Assembly: GCF_040500475.1 (NCBI RefSeq)
Contig: NZ_CP159358.1
Span: forward strand, 992,001-1,056,000
Direction: 5' to 3'
DNA length: 64,000 nt
Source: Bacillus sp. Bos-x628
GTDB taxonomy: Bacteria > Bacillota > Bacilli > Bacillales > Bacillaceae
Shown: positions 1-9,672 of the stretch, piece after piece
Layout: every line of letters starts with the position of its first letter
How positions within the stretch are numbered: position 1 is the first letter of the stretch
Position numbers and translations under genes: made by a program
Notes under the pieces: generated by a model
Databases searched by the model: none
The model's input: the letters and a program-made list of their open reading frames with translations, nothing else
Told to the model about the DNA's origin: nothing

Positions 1-431
<431 letters not shown>

Positions 432-509
432 TTATTAGTCCTCCATCACTCATTCATCATTATGAAGTATAACATGAATAACGATTGATAGAAACGCCTC
501 TCTCTAAGA

Positions 510-538
510 ACAAAGGTTTTTGTCAATTATGGTATAAT
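510..538 (+). promoter_or_regulatory. extended -10 promoter for the ykoA-like gene
   Basis: TGGTATAAT at 530-538 is a perfect -10 hexamer with an extended TG, 35 bases before the TTG start of the next gene. The -35 position (about 510-515) is poor, as is common for extended -10 promoters. Confidence 0.5.
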
Positions 539-573
539 CAAATGGAATGATTTATTGAAGGGGTTCGTACGAT

Positions 574-840
574 TTGAGATTACTTACACTGATGGAATAC
601 TGTCTATTGATTTTCTTTATGGGCATTTATTTATCTGCGACAGGCTTTACTGCAAAGGACTTTGGTCTTTATATTGGACTTGTACTCATCTACACACTAG
701 TGCATCTCTTTTCTAAACGCTTTTTACAAAAACGAGGAAAAGAAAGCCAAAAAATCGGTTTATTCCGATCGGTCTTGACCATTACCGGGTCCGTGTTTGC
801 TTCTGTTTTGGCCATTGTGATCATTGCAACTATGCTCTGA
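574..840 (+). CDS. ykoA: small membrane protein, YkoA-like
   Basis: An 88-residue protein with three hydrophobic segments (about residues 6-24, 29-47 and 64-88) separated by a short basic loop. The start is a TTG at 574 with GAAGGGG about ten bases upstream; the next ATG would remove part of the first membrane segment. It stands alone between ykpA and sipT, both on the other strand, which is the position of ykoA in B. subtilis. The symbol rests on position and size. I know of no function. Confidence 0.6.
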   Translation: MRLLTLMEYCLLIFFMGIYLSATGFTAKDFGLYIGLVLIYTLVHLFSKRFLQKRGKESQKIGLFRSVLTITGSVFASVLAIVIIATML

Positions 841-841
841 A

Positions 842-872
842 CAAATGAAAAATGACCCTTCAAAAAAGGGTC
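842..872 (-). terminator. terminator after sipT
   Basis: GACCCTT (854-860) and AAGGGTC (866-872) form a 7-bp stem with a five-base loop. Read on the minus strand it is followed by ATTTTTCATTT, so it fits sipT better than the plus-strand gene. Confidence 0.6.
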
Positions 873-918
873 GTACGTTCAAGCACCTTTCTCGCATTTA
901 CTAGCAAGAGGGGTGTAT

Positions 919-1518
919 TTATTTTGTTTGTCGAATGTCGCCAAATGGGAAGAAAACAAATTCTGATGTACCGACAATCCGATCCTTTTCAATAAGACCT
1001 AATCCATTTCGACTATCCATGGAATTGAGTCTGTTGTCACCCATCACAAAGTAATCGTTTTTCGGTACTTTAACTGGACCAAAATCGCCTGTCAAATGTA
1101 CCTCATACTCTTTCGCATGTGCCTTGTTTTCTTTTAAATAAGGCTCATCTACTTTTTTTCCATTAATGTAAAGGGTGTCATCCTTCATTTCAATCGTGTC
1201 TCCCGGAAGACCAATCAATCGTTTGACATAATGAATTTTTTGACCATCTTTTCCATTAATAATAACGATATCCCCTCTTTTAAGACCACCGAGATAATTA
1301 ATGGTTTTGTTCACAAACAGCTTTTCACCATCATGAAGAGTTGGTTCCATTGATTCACCTTCCACCACGTACGGCTCAAAAATAAACGTACGGATGAGCA
1401 AAACAAGAGCAAGAGCAATTAAAATGGCTTTAATCCATTCAAATAGTGAACTTTTCTTCTCTGTTTTGGTTTGCTTAACATCAGATTGAATTTCGTTTTG
1501 TTTGTTTTCTTCGTTCAA
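919..1518 (-). CDS. sipT: type I signal peptidase SipT
   Basis: Membrane-bound serine protease that removes signal peptides from secreted preproteins on the outer face of the membrane. The 199 residues show a charged cytoplasmic N-terminus, one membrane anchor (about 30-45), the serine motif GESMEPT with Ser56, the catalytic Lys99 in YVKRLIGLPGD, and the conserved GDNRLNSMDSR box near residue 160. It is short, as expected of Gram-positive enzymes with one anchor. GGAGGAAG precedes the ATG. It lies downstream of fruA as in B. subtilis; a strong terminator in between (1661-1693) suggests mostly separate transcription. B. subtilis has several Sip paralogues; position points to SipT. Confidence 0.92.
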   Translation of the reverse strand: MNEENKQNEIQSDVKQTKTEKKSSLFEWIKAILIALALVLLIRTFIFEPYVVEGESMEPTLHDGEKLFVNKTINYLGGLKRGDIVIINGKDGQKIHYVKRLIGLPGDTIEMKDDTLYINGKKVDEPYLKENKAHAKEYEVHLTGDFGPVKVPKNDYFVMGDNRLNSMDSRNGLGLIEKDRIVGTSEFVFFPFGDIRQTK

Positions 1519-1656
1519 AATACTGCTTCCTCCTAAGACTTTCTGCTAAAAGACTTGAAAACCGTGGTTTCAATAACTTTACTTTATCACATGTCATTTA
1601 AAAATTCACAAGACAACCATTTAATTAGATATTATTTCCTAATTTGCGGGTTGTTA

Positions 1657-1693
1657 AACTAAAAGAAGCACCGCTCTTTGCGATGCTTCTTTT
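1657..1693 (-). terminator. terminator of the fruRKA operon
   Basis: Ten-base arms AAAAGAAGCA (1661-1670) and TGCTTCTTTT (1684-1693) directly after the fruA stop, followed by T-rich sequence on the minus strand. Confidence 0.8.
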
Positions 1694-1697
1694 TAAA

Positions 1698-3587
1698 TTA
1701 TGCTTCTTGTTTGACTCGTTTTTTCAACATACCGAGTAATAGTGCTGTCACAATGGCACCAATTAAGATGCTGATGATATAAAGAATTGGATGGTTTGTC
1801 ACCCAGATAACGAATAATCCTCCATGTGGTGCAGGAAGTGTTATTCTAAAGAATTCCGTTAATCCACCTGCTACCGCTGCTCCGATGACCGCTGAAGGAA
1901 TAACGCGCAGAGGATCCGCCGCTGCAAATGGGATAGCTCCTTCAGTGATGAAAGCTGCTCCCATGAAGTAACATGTAATCCCTGCTTCACGATCACGTTT
2001 TGAAAACTTGTTTTTGAAAATTGTTGTAGCAAGTGCAATCCCTAGCGGCGGAACCATTCCCCCTGCCATAATGGCAGCGTGCGGTGCATAGTTGCCAGCA
2101 GCAATCATGGCAAGACCAAATGTGTAAGCTGCTTTGTTAATCGGACCACCCATATCGATTGCCATCATACCAGCTAAGATCATGCCCATTAATACAAGGT
2201 TTCCAGTTCCAAGTGATTCAAGCCAGTGCGTTAATCCGTCCATCACCATTTTGACAGGTGTATTTACGACGTAATGCATGATAATGCCTGTAAAGAAAAT
2301 ACCGAATAACGGATACAATAGAACCGGTTTAATACCATCTAGTGATTGCGGAACAAACGTAAATACTTTTTTCAGTAGCACTACAATGTATCCTGCAAGG
2401 AAACCAGCAATCAAACCACCTAAGAATCCTGCACCTGCAGTAGAGGCCATAAATCCTCCGACCATACCTGGTGCAAAACCTGGCCGATCTGCAATACTCA
2501 TCGCAATAAATCCAGCTAAAACAGCAACGATTAAGGCAAGCGCATTATCTCCGCCAATTCCTTTTAATACAGCGGCAAATGAATTGTATGAAGGGTCATG
2601 TGGATTTGCAGAATTAATCCCCCAGAAAAATGAAATCGCAACTAAGATCCCGCCACCAACAACAAACGGAAGCATGTTGCTGACACCGCTCATTAAATGT
2701 TTATAAAATCCACTTCTTCCACTGCCTGAAGATTCATTTTGATCTTTTGCAGAACTGCCGCCAGATCCTTGATAAATCGGCGCATCTTGATTGATCGCTT
2801 TTTCAATCAATTCTTGCGGACGACGAATTCCCGCTGTAACAGGTACTTCAATGACATGTTTGCCTTTAAATCGTTCCATCTCGACCTGCTTGTCAGCTGC
2901 GACAATGATCGCTGGTGCTTCTTCAATTTCTTTTGCTGTGAGAGCGTGTTTAATACCACTAGAACCGTTTGTTTCAACTTTAATGTCTACGCCCATTTCT
3001 TTGGCTTTTTCTTTTAGCGCATCTGCTGCCATAAATGTATGAGCAATCCCTGTTGGACAAGCTGTAACAGCTAAAATTTTGCCAGGCTTTCCTTCTGTCG
3101 TTGATTCTTCTTTTACTTCCTCTTTTTCATCATCCTTATCATGCGTATTGATGATTTCAATGATTTCATCTTCCGATTTCGCTTCAAGAAGCTGTTTTCT
3201 AATTTCTTCGCGCATAAGCAGCGTAGATAAACGAGAAAGGGCTTCTAAATGCGTATTGTTTGCACCTTCAGTCGCTGCGATCATAAAAACGAGATGACTT
3301 GGTTGTCCGTCTAATGATTCATAGTCTACACCAACAATAGATCGACCAAATGCAATGGCAGGCTCTTTGACACTTGCTGTTTTTGCATGAGGAATCGCAA
3401 TTCCTTCGCCAATACCAGTAGAGCTCTGTTTTTCTCGATTGATCACGGCTTCTTTGTAACCTTTTTTATCATTTAATTTGCCGGCTGTATCTAATACAGT
3501 AACCAGCTCATCAATAACATCTTCTTTTTGCTGACTATTTAAATCAAGCTTTATCGTGTGCTTCGTCAGTAGTTCTGTGATTTTCAT
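1698..3587 (-). CDS. fruA: PTS fructose-specific enzyme IIABC
   Basis: Imports fructose across the membrane and phosphorylates it to fructose 1-phosphate with phosphate from HPr. The 629 residues hold three PTS domains in the order A-B-C: EIIA with the phosphorylated His67 (AIPHAKT), EIIB with Cys177 (ILAVTACPTGIAHTF), an acidic/Gly-Ser linker about 150-165 and 272-290, and a polytopic EIIC domain from about 295 to the end. Length and domain order match FruA of B. subtilis. It starts 13 bases after fruK, so the two are co-transcribed. The product feeds FruK. It needs the HPr and enzyme I encoded at 49.5-51.5 kb. Confidence 0.95.
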   Translation of the reverse strand: MKITELLTKHTIKLDLNSQQKEDVIDELVTVLDTAGKLNDKKGYKEAVINREKQSSTGIGEGIAIPHAKTASVKEPAIAFGRSIVGVDYESLDGQPSHLVFMIAATEGANNTHLEALSRLSTLLMREEIRKQLLEAKSEDEIIEIINTHDKDDEKEEVKEESTTEGKPGKILAVTACPTGIAHTFMAADALKEKAKEMGVDIKVETNGSSGIKHALTAKEIEEAPAIIVAADKQVEMERFKGKHVIEVPVTAGIRRPQELIEKAINQDAPIYQGSGGSSAKDQNESSGSGRSGFYKHLMSGVSNMLPFVVGGGILVAISFFWGINSANPHDPSYNSFAAVLKGIGGDNALALIVAVLAGFIAMSIADRPGFAPGMVGGFMASTAGAGFLGGLIAGFLAGYIVVLLKKVFTFVPQSLDGIKPVLLYPLFGIFFTGIIMHYVVNTPVKMVMDGLTHWLESLGTGNLVLMGMILAGMMAIDMGGPINKAAYTFGLAMIAAGNYAPHAAIMAGGMVPPLGIALATTIFKNKFSKRDREAGITCYFMGAAFITEGAIPFAAADPLRVIPSAVIGAAVAGGLTEFFRITLPAPHGGLFVIWVTNHPILYIISILIGAIVTALLLGMLKKRVKQEA

Positions 3588-3600
3588 GCTGACTCCTCCT

Positions 3601-4512
3601 TTAAATACGTGTGACTTTTACTTCAGGTAATAGTTTGTCGACAAGCTCTTTTGTACCAAGTTCCTCTGAGAATGCTGTAGCGCTTCCTGATGTCACACCA
3701 AGCTTAAATGAATCCTCGATAGAAAGACCTTTAGAAACGCCTGCTAAAAAACCTGCAACAACTGAATCACCTGCACCAACTGAATTGATGAGTTTTCCCT
3801 TTGGAACATTTGATTGATAAACCCCTTCTTTACTAAATAAAAGGGCTCCGTCTCCTGCCATGGATACAATGACATGCTCTGCACCTTGCTCTAACAGCTT
3901 TTGGCCATAAGGAATGGCTTCTTCAACTGATGAAATGCTAGTCTGGAACATTTCACCTAATTCGTGATGGTTTGGCTTCATCAAAAACGGCTTCAAATTC
4001 GCCGCCTTTTTTAAGGCTTCACCTGATATATCAAACACAACACGTCCTCCATTATGCTCGCAAACCTCCGCAATACGCTCATACGTGTTTTGAGGTAATG
4101 ACGAAGGGATACTACCTGCTAAAACAACGATATCTCCTTCAGTCAAGGAGGTAAATTGGGCTAGAAACGACTCGAATTGCGCTTCTGTAATACTTGGACC
4201 CATACCGTTAATTTCTGTTTCTTCACCTGTTTTTAATTTCACATTAATTCGTGTATCTTCTGACACCTCTTGAAAGGCTGTTTGCAATTGTTCGTTTTGT
4301 AAAAAGTCTTGAATATATTTGCCTGTAAATCCGCCAATGAATCCAAGTACTTTTGATTCAACACCGTGACGTTTTAACAGCCTTGATACATTGATACCTT
4401 TACCGCCTGGGTATTTTTTGTCATAGGTTGAACGATTTAAACCGCCGACAGCAAAATCCTCAACGTGTACGATGTAATCAACAGAAGGGTTTAGGGTTAC
4501 TGTATAAATCAT
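3601..4512 (-). CDS. fruK: 1-phosphofructokinase
   Basis: Phosphorylates fructose 1-phosphate, made by FruA, to fructose 1,6-bisphosphate in the cytoplasm. The 303 residues have the PfkB/ribokinase fold signatures: GGKGINVSR at 36-44 for substrate binding, and NSVGAGDSVVAGF at about 243-255 containing the catalytic base Asp249 and the anion hole. Its ATG overlaps the end of fruR by four bases (ATGA), a sign of translational coupling. The symbol fruK is preferred over pfkB because of the fru operon context. Confidence 0.95.
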   Translation of the reverse strand: MIYTVTLNPSVDYIVHVEDFAVGGLNRSTYDKKYPGGKGINVSRLLKRHGVESKVLGFIGGFTGKYIQDFLQNEQLQTAFQEVSEDTRINVKLKTGEETEINGMGPSITEAQFESFLAQFTSLTEGDIVVLAGSIPSSLPQNTYERIAEVCEHNGGRVVFDISGEALKKAANLKPFLMKPNHHELGEMFQTSISSVEEAIPYGQKLLEQGAEHVIVSMAGDGALLFSKEGVYQSNVPKGKLINSVGAGDSVVAGFLAGVSKGLSIEDSFKLGVTSGSATAFSEELGTKELVDKLLPEVKVTRI

Positions 4513-5264
4513 GTTTTCACTACCTTTATGACCGTTTTTTCGTGGTAATTATCGAATGAATCCTCTTTAGTGTCGTTTGTGATAATGGTTGCTTCCTGTA
4601 AATTAGCAAAGGCTGAAAACGATATTTCGCCAAACTTTGAGGCATCTGATAAGATATAGGTTTTTTTCGCCTGCTTCATGGCTCTTTTTTTGATGAGCGC
4701 TTCCTCTGGATCAGGTGTTGTAAAACCTGCCTCGGGATGAATGCCGTTCGTCCCAACAAAACTTTTGTCAAAACGGTAATTTTCCATAGCCGTCAGAGCT
4801 GCGGCTCCCACCATGGCACCTGTTCGATGTTTCACTAATCCGCCTATCAGGTAAAAAGAAATCCCTTTTCTCATGAGTGCTTCAATGTGCATCACACCAT
4901 TTGTCACTACGACAATATCTTGATCCTGATCTATATACTCAATCATTTGCTGTGTAGTCGTACCAGCATCTAAATAAATACAATCGCCCTGTTTTAAAAG
5001 AGTTGCGGCTTCTTGAGCAATGATTGACTTTTCATGAAGGTTTTTGGCTGATTTCTCAAAAACGTCAGGTTCAAGTCGAATGTTTGAAATTTTGGCTGCT
5101 CCTCCATGTACTCTTTTAAGAAAGCCTTTCTCTTCAAGGGCTGATAAGTCTCTTCTGATTGTGGACTCTGAGGCATCAGTCATACTTGTTAAGTCCTGTA
5201 TTTTGATCACATCATTTTCTTCTAGGTAATCGATAATGAGTTGATGTCTTTCTGGAGTTAACAT
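4509..5264 (-). CDS. fruR: DeoR-family regulator of the fructose operon
   Basis: DeoR-family DNA-binding protein and first gene of fruRKA; such proteins repress their operon until a sugar phosphate, probably fructose 1-phosphate, binds. An N-terminal winged helix (about 1-57, with the signature SESTIRRDLSALEEKG) is followed by the DeoR sensor domain, including LDAGTTTQQM near residue 95. I place the start at the ATG at 5264 (251 residues, MLTPERHQL). A GTG at 5273 is in frame but directly abuts the GGGGGT ribosome binding site, which is correctly spaced only for 5264. A sigma-A promoter and a cre-like site lie just upstream. Confidence 0.93.
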   Translation of the reverse strand: MLTPERHQLIIDYLEENDVIKIQDLTSMTDASESTIRRDLSALEEKGFLKRVHGGAAKISNIRLEPDVFEKSAKNLHEKSIIAQEAATLLKQGDCIYLDAGTTTQQMIEYIDQDQDIVVVTNGVMHIEALMRKGISFYLIGGLVKHRTGAMVGAAALTAMENYRFDKSFVGTNGIHPEAGFTTPDPEEALIKKRAMKQAKKTYILSDASKFGEISFSAFANLQEATIITNDTKEDSFDNYHEKTVIKVVKT

Positions 5265-5280
5265 TGAAAACACCCCCTTT

Positions 5281-5294
5281 TGAAAACGTATTCA
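5281..5294 (-). promoter_or_regulatory. cre-like CcpA site in the fruR leader
   Basis: TGAAAACGTATTCA matches the cre consensus TGWNANCGNTNWCA at all but one position and is a near palindrome. It lies between the fruR promoter and start codon, about 10-24 bases after the predicted transcription start, where bound CcpA would block elongation. Carbon catabolite control of the operon is an inference. Confidence 0.6.
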
Positions 5295-5310
5295 TTTTGC
5301 GCGCACCTTT

Positions 5311-5339
5311 ATTGTAATCGCTTTTTTCGACATTATCAA
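5311..5339 (-). promoter_or_regulatory. sigma-A promoter of fruRKA
   Basis: Minus-strand -35 TTGATA (5334-5339), 17-base spacer, -10 TACAAT (5311-5316). Transcription would start near 5304, giving a leader of about 40 bases. Confidence 0.8.
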
Positions 5340-5491
5340 TACAAAACAATCAAATACATTCAAAAACTATCAAAATCTTTCACAATGGTCATCTTACCTT
5401 TATATGTACCATTTGTAAACTGAAAAATATGTGACATTAAGATGAATATCATGATATTAGCATTTCTTTCATTTTTTATTTCATTCAAACG

Positions 5492-5530
5492 ACCTAAAAA
5501 AGCTTTTATGCCACTCGCATAAAAGCTTTT
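5492..5530 (-). terminator. terminator of yknWXYZ
   Basis: Perfect 14-bp stem (5498-5511 with 5517-5530) and a five-base loop, followed on the minus strand by CTTTTTTAGG, six bases after the yknZ stop. Confidence 0.85.
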
Positions 5531-5535
5531 CAACA

Positions 5536-6729
5536 TTATTCATATCTTAGAGCCTCGATAGGATCAAGTCTTGCCGCTTTATTTGCGGGAATTAACCCAA
5601 AAATGATGCCAATCAGCATACTAAACAGAACGCCGCCACAAACAACTTGCCACGACACAAGGGATGGCCAGCCTGCAATGAGTGATACAAGCGATGCAAC
5701 ACCAAAGCCAAGTGCAATCCCAATAAACCCGCCTATGAGTGTCAATACAACAGACTCAATTAAAAATTGAACCAGTATTTGTGATCTGGTCGCACCAAGA
5801 GCCTTTCTAATCCCAATTTCCCTTGTTCGTTCAGTAACAGAAACGAGCATGATATTCATCACACCGATTCCGCCGACAAGTAATGAAATGCCAGCAATGG
5901 ATCCGATGATTGTTGTCATCACCGACGTAATTTGACCGATGCCTGCAGCTATTTCTTCCATATTCATCATTTCATAGGCATCTTCGGTATGATGATTTTT
6001 ATTTAAAAGCGCGGCTGCAGTATTTCCTACTTCCTTCATTTGGTCTGCATGTGCTACTTGAATCGACATTTTATCGTATTCGTTTAAACCGAAAGTGGAG
6101 GTCAGCATGGCAAATGGTACATATATTTCATTCATGTCAAATGAAAAGAGACCTTTCTGTTTAGCTAACACACCGATGACTTCAACTGGCTGACCATTCA
6201 TCCAGATCATTTCGCCTACTGCTTTTTTTCCGTTAAACAGCTCTTTTTCAACCCCCTCTGTAATAATAGCCGCTCTTCTCCCGCTCCTAAAGTCAATATC
6301 CCTTAAATTTTGTCCTTCTGCTATTTGTAATGAATGTACATTTGTATACCCTTCATTAATTCCATTTACAGTAGCATCTATTGTTGAATCTCGATATCTC
6401 AATTTCATTCCTTGTGCATTCGAGGAAGCGACCTGCTTGACGGCACTAATTGTTTTGACTTTCTGTATGTCTTCTTCAGTAAATGTAGCTTCTAATAATG
6501 CATTTGGATTCGCATTCAATTCTTCATCAGAAGGTGTATAGGTCATATCGATTGTATTGTTTGGTCCGGAAATTGATTCTTTTAGCATTTGCTCACCACC
6601 CTGGCCAATGGCGACGACTGCAATGACTGAGCCAACACCGATAATAATTCCTAACATCGTTAAAATAGAACGTAATTTATGAGCTAAAACAGAATTCAGC
6701 GCTATTTTAATATTTTCAAAGAGTTTCAT
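5536..6729 (-). CDS. yknZ: MacB/FtsX-type ABC permease YknZ
   Basis: Membrane subunit of a four-part efflux complex. The 397 residues have one membrane segment at about 18-40, a large extracellular MacB core domain (about 45-240), then three membrane segments in the FtsX domain (about 270-390), with the MLVSVTERTREIGIRKALGA coupling signature near residue 295. In B. subtilis YknWXYZ protects against the cannibalism toxin SdpC. The gene overlaps the end of yknY by 14 bases, so the pair is translationally coupled. It is the last gene of the operon. Confidence 0.9.
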   Translation of the reverse strand: MKLFENIKIALNSVLAHKLRSILTMLGIIIGVGSVIAVVAIGQGGEQMLKESISGPNNTIDMTYTPSDEELNANPNALLEATFTEEDIQKVKTISAVKQVASSNAQGMKLRYRDSTIDATVNGINEGYTNVHSLQIAEGQNLRDIDFRSGRRAAIITEGVEKELFNGKKAVGEMIWMNGQPVEVIGVLAKQKGLFSFDMNEIYVPFAMLTSTFGLNEYDKMSIQVAHADQMKEVGNTAAALLNKNHHTEDAYEMMNMEEIAAGIGQITSVMTTIIGSIAGISLLVGGIGVMNIMLVSVTERTREIGIRKALGATRSQILVQFLIESVVLTLIGGFIGIALGFGVASLVSLIAGWPSLVSWQVVCGGVLFSMLIGIIFGLIPANKAARLDPIEALRYE

Positions 6730-7417
6730 TCATCGCTTCCCCTTGTTTCAATCTTTCTTCAACGAGCCGTCCATCTTTAACGATAATCGTTCGATGCGTA
6801 AATGCAGCTATTTCTTCTTCATGAGTGACAAGAACAACCGTTGTTCCTTCCATATTCAGCTGTGTAAACTGTTCCATGATAGAGAAACTTGTTTTTGAGT
6901 CAAGAGCGCCTGTCGGTTCATCTGCTAAGATGAGCTGAGGTTCATTGACAATCGCCCGCGCAATGGCCACCCTCTGCTTTTGACCTCCTGACAGCTCATT
7001 CGGCATATGGTTCATTCGATCGGTCAAGCCTACTTTTTCAAGTGCGCTTTCTGCACGTTCTTTCCTTTCTCTTTGACTGATTCCAGAGTAAATCATCGGA
7101 AGTTCAACATTACGTCTTGCATTTAATCTCGGCAATAAATGAAATTGTTGAAAAACAAAACCGATCGATTGATTTCGAATGACCGCAAGTTCTTGATCTT
7201 TTGCAATTGATAGCTCTCTTCCTTGAAAGCGGTACTGCCCTGATGTTGGGCGATCTAGACAGCCGATGATATTCATTAAAGTAGACTTTCCAGAGCCAGA
7301 TGGCCCCATGATCGAGACATATTCACCTTTTGCAATGACAAGATTAATCTCACTTAATACATCAAATGTCTCTTGTGCAACTTGGTAGCTCTTTGTAACG
7401 TTTGAAAGCTGAATCAT
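6716..7417 (-). CDS. yknY: ABC transporter ATPase YknY
   Basis: MacB/LolD-type ATPase that powers the YknWXYZ complex on the cytoplasmic face. The 233 residues contain Walker A GPSGSGKST at about 39-47, the Q-loop in FVFQQFHLLP, the signature LSGGQKQR at about 142-149, Walker B LILADEPTGALD, and the H-loop VTHEEE. The start codon overlaps the stop of yknX by four bases (ATGA). Confidence 0.92.
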   Translation of the reverse strand: MIQLSNVTKSYQVAQETFDVLSEINLVIAKGEYVSIMGPSGSGKSTLMNIIGCLDRPTSGQYRFQGRELSIAKDQELAVIRNQSIGFVFQQFHLLPRLNARRNVELPMIYSGISQRERKERAESALEKVGLTDRMNHMPNELSGGQKQRVAIARAIVNEPQLILADEPTGALDSKTSFSIMEQFTQLNMEGTTVVLVTHEEEIAAFTHRTIIVKDGRLVEERLKQGEAMNETL

Positions 7418-8526
7418 TCAGCATTCACTTCCATTCCGTCATACATATCGGCTACCGGATTAGCGATGATTTGATCCTCTTTTGTTAATCCTTTTGTCAC
7501 CTCAACATCATGACCAGATGTTTCTCCAAGCTCTACCTTTACTTTTTTCAATTGATTTTTTTGAACAATATATACGTATTGTTCACCGTCTTCTTTTTTC
7601 ACTGCTGTGTCTGGAATGGTTTGCGCTTGACGATGATCCGTTTCGATTTCCATGATCATTTTAAAGCCTAGCTTTGCATCAGGTTTTTTACCCTTAATTT
7701 CAATTTCAACTGGGTACTGAACCGTTTGATCGGTCGCATTTGTCTCAGTGCCCGCTGCTGCATGAGCAGGAACAAACCCCACTTTCTTTACGACTCCCTG
7801 CCAGCTCTTACCGCGAATCACATCGGATGTCACTTTTACTTTTTGTTTCTTTTTGACTTTAATGGCATCATACTCAGAAATAAGACCTCGCACCATCATT
7901 TTTTTCTCATTGCCAATATGTATAATTGGCTGTCTCTCTTCCAATTTCTCTGCGACTGCCTCTTGCTCGATAGAAATCACTGTTCCCTCTATCTTGCTAT
8001 GTATTGTTAAGTCGTCCATTTTCCCTTTTACTTTTTCTTGATTGAGTTCTGCTTGTTTTTGCTCTAACTCAGCTGCTTTCAACTCTAATTCAAGCTGATC
8101 TCGCTCATTCTTAAGAGAAGAGCTTGTCTCATTTACTTTTGTTTGTTTTAATTTATTGAGTCTATTGCGTAATTGTTCTATTTTTAAAGCACTTGATTCA
8201 GCAGCCAATGCTTGCTGCTTTTGTTCAATGTCAAGTTCTTTATTTTCATATATAAGGAGTGGTGTTCCAGGCTTTACCTTTTCACCTTCTTTTACCGCAA
8301 TTCTTTTCAGTTCACCTTTCTCCTCTTCAGCATAGATGAATTGTTCCTCGGAAAAAGAAAGTGTTCCAGGTGTCATCACCTTAGACCTTATTTCTTTTGG
8401 CATAAGTTTGACTGTTTTAAATTCTGCTGTAGAAGCAGGTGTTGATTGATTTTTTGCGATGTTAAATCCAATAAATAGACCAATGACAATAATAAAGACC
8501 GATCCTATGATGATTTTCTTTTTCAT
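7414..8526 (-). CDS. yknX: membrane fusion (HlyD/RND adaptor) protein YknX
   Basis: Adaptor subunit of the YknWXYZ exporter, anchored by an N-terminal membrane segment (about 5-24) and otherwise outside the membrane. The 370 residues show the typical order: beta-barrel/lipoyl halves flanking a Lys/Glu-rich coiled-coil hairpin (about 98-165, with EQKQAELNQEK), then the membrane-proximal domain. Its ATG lies nine bases after the yknW stop. Confidence 0.88.
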   Translation of the reverse strand: MKKKIIIGSVFIIVIGLFIGFNIAKNQSTPASTAEFKTVKLMPKEIRSKVMTPGTLSFSEEQFIYAEEEKGELKRIAVKEGEKVKPGTPLLIYENKELDIEQKQQALAAESSALKIEQLRNRLNKLKQTKVNETSSSLKNERDQLELELKAAELEQKQAELNQEKVKGKMDDLTIHSKIEGTVISIEQEAVAEKLEERQPIIHIGNEKKMMVRGLISEYDAIKVKKKQKVKVTSDVIRGKSWQGVVKKVGFVPAHAAAGTETNATDQTVQYPVEIEIKGKKPDAKLGFKMIMEIETDHRQAQTIPDTAVKKEDGEQYVYIVQKNQLKKVKVELGETSGHDVEVTKGLTKEDQIIANPVADMYDGMEVNAE

Positions 8527-8535
8527 GAATACATA

Positions 8536-9162
8536 CTACCCCCAGCTTACTGAAATGTTGATTGTGGATCCTACATACTGAAAGATCAAAGAAAGTAAAT
8601 AAAAGACTCCGACAATGAGCCAAGATGTTCTTTTCGACATACGGCCGACTTGTGTCAATAAAAGACCTGTTAAGATAAGGTTCCAAATGACAAAAATATC
8701 AATATTACCTAAAACTGCGTGCCATTGATCAGGAAGTCGGATGAGTGCATTTAATGAAGTCACAGTGACATCCTTTGGAACATGAAAAAATACCACCGCC
8801 ATATTTTGGATGATAACGCCTATAATGGTAATAGGTGTAATAAACAATGTAGCTGAAAACAACTGTTTAAACGTTGCGTCTCCCTTTGCTAACCATACAA
8901 TCAATTTATATATCCCAGCATTGATCACGATCCCAAGTAAAAGTCCCATCAATACAATCACATATACAAATGGAGTAAAAACACCTAAATCTGCCCACAT
9001 TCCTTCATTTACGATCTCTGATAAATAAGTGGAAAACACTGATAATACGAATATACAAAATAAAGGCCACCAAATTATCGGGTACTCCCACACTCTCTTC
9101 AGATGTTCAACTGGTCTTGTGCTAACCCCTAATATAGTAGGCTTTTGATCTTTTTCTCTCAT
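8536..9162 (-). CDS. yknW: Yip1-domain membrane protein YknW
   Basis: A 208-residue protein with five or so hydrophobic segments and the Yip1 architecture. In B. subtilis YknW assists assembly of the YknXYZ complex and is the operon's first gene, as here. I choose the ATG at 9162 ([11 protein letters not shown]) because AAAGG lies nine bases upstream. An in-frame ATG at 9171 abuts that site. B. subtilis controls the operon by sigma-W; I looked for the TGAAAC-N16-CGTA promoter upstream and did not find a convincing one. Confidence 0.85.
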   Translation of the reverse strand: MREKDQKPTILGVSTRPVEHLKRVWEYPIIWWPLFCIFVLSVFSTYLSEIVNEGMWADLGVFTPFVYVIVLMGLLLGIVINAGIYKLIVWLAKGDATFKQLFSATLFITPITIIGVIIQNMAVVFFHVPKDVTVTSLNALIRLPDQWHAVLGNIDIFVIWNLILTGLLLTQVGRMSKRTSWLIVGVFYLLSLIFQYVGSTINISVSWG

Positions 9163-9598
9163 GAATGTCATCCTTTCTGTCTCACGATCATCTATACAAC
9201 TTCTATTTTATCAAAAGATTGCCAGTTACGTGATAAAACATTTGATTTTCTTATTTTCATTGAGAAATTGATGTATCTATTATTCTTTTTTCATTATTTA
9301 AATCCTCCAAATGACCTCATGATAATGCCATATTCATATCGTAAAATAACGATTCATCACCTATGCATGCATTTTACTTATAAAAAAATTGATAAAATAA
9401 ACATTATGCTATTCGGAATAAATATCCTTTTCTTTCACAGATGGTCACAGTTAGATACAACATTTTTTTGTTAAAATAATCCTAGTAATGTCGACAAGTC
9501 TCGACTTGACGGGACTATCATTTGTTTCTTTTACAGAACGAATAAGTCTTTAGAATCAATACTTTCATATTAAAAGAATAAAAACAAAGGGATTTCGC
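9163..9598. other. AT-rich intergenic region between yknW and the short rok-like gene
   Basis: About 430 bases of AT-rich sequence between two divergent genes with no plausible coding sequence. The only structure I can point to is a dyad CAAGTC-tc-GACTTG at 9495-9508 that could be an operator. The AT content makes it a likely target for Rok or AbrB-type proteins (inference). Confidence 0.5.
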
Positions 9599-9626
9599 TT
9601 GATCAAAAGTTATTTTTTCATATAAT
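9599..9626 (+). promoter_or_regulatory. promoter of the short rok-like gene
   Basis: -35 TTGATC (9599-9604), 16-base spacer, perfect -10 TATAAT (9621-9626), 47 bases before the ATG at 9673. Confidence 0.7.
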
Positions 9627-9672
9627 GTAAAATAGAGGTAGATTAAATGATAGTAGAAATGGAGTCAAGTGA

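Noticed and set aside
9163..9260. sigma-W promoter for yknW
   Set aside because: Neither TGAAAC nor a correctly spaced CGTA pair could be found, although the B. subtilis operon is under sigma-W.
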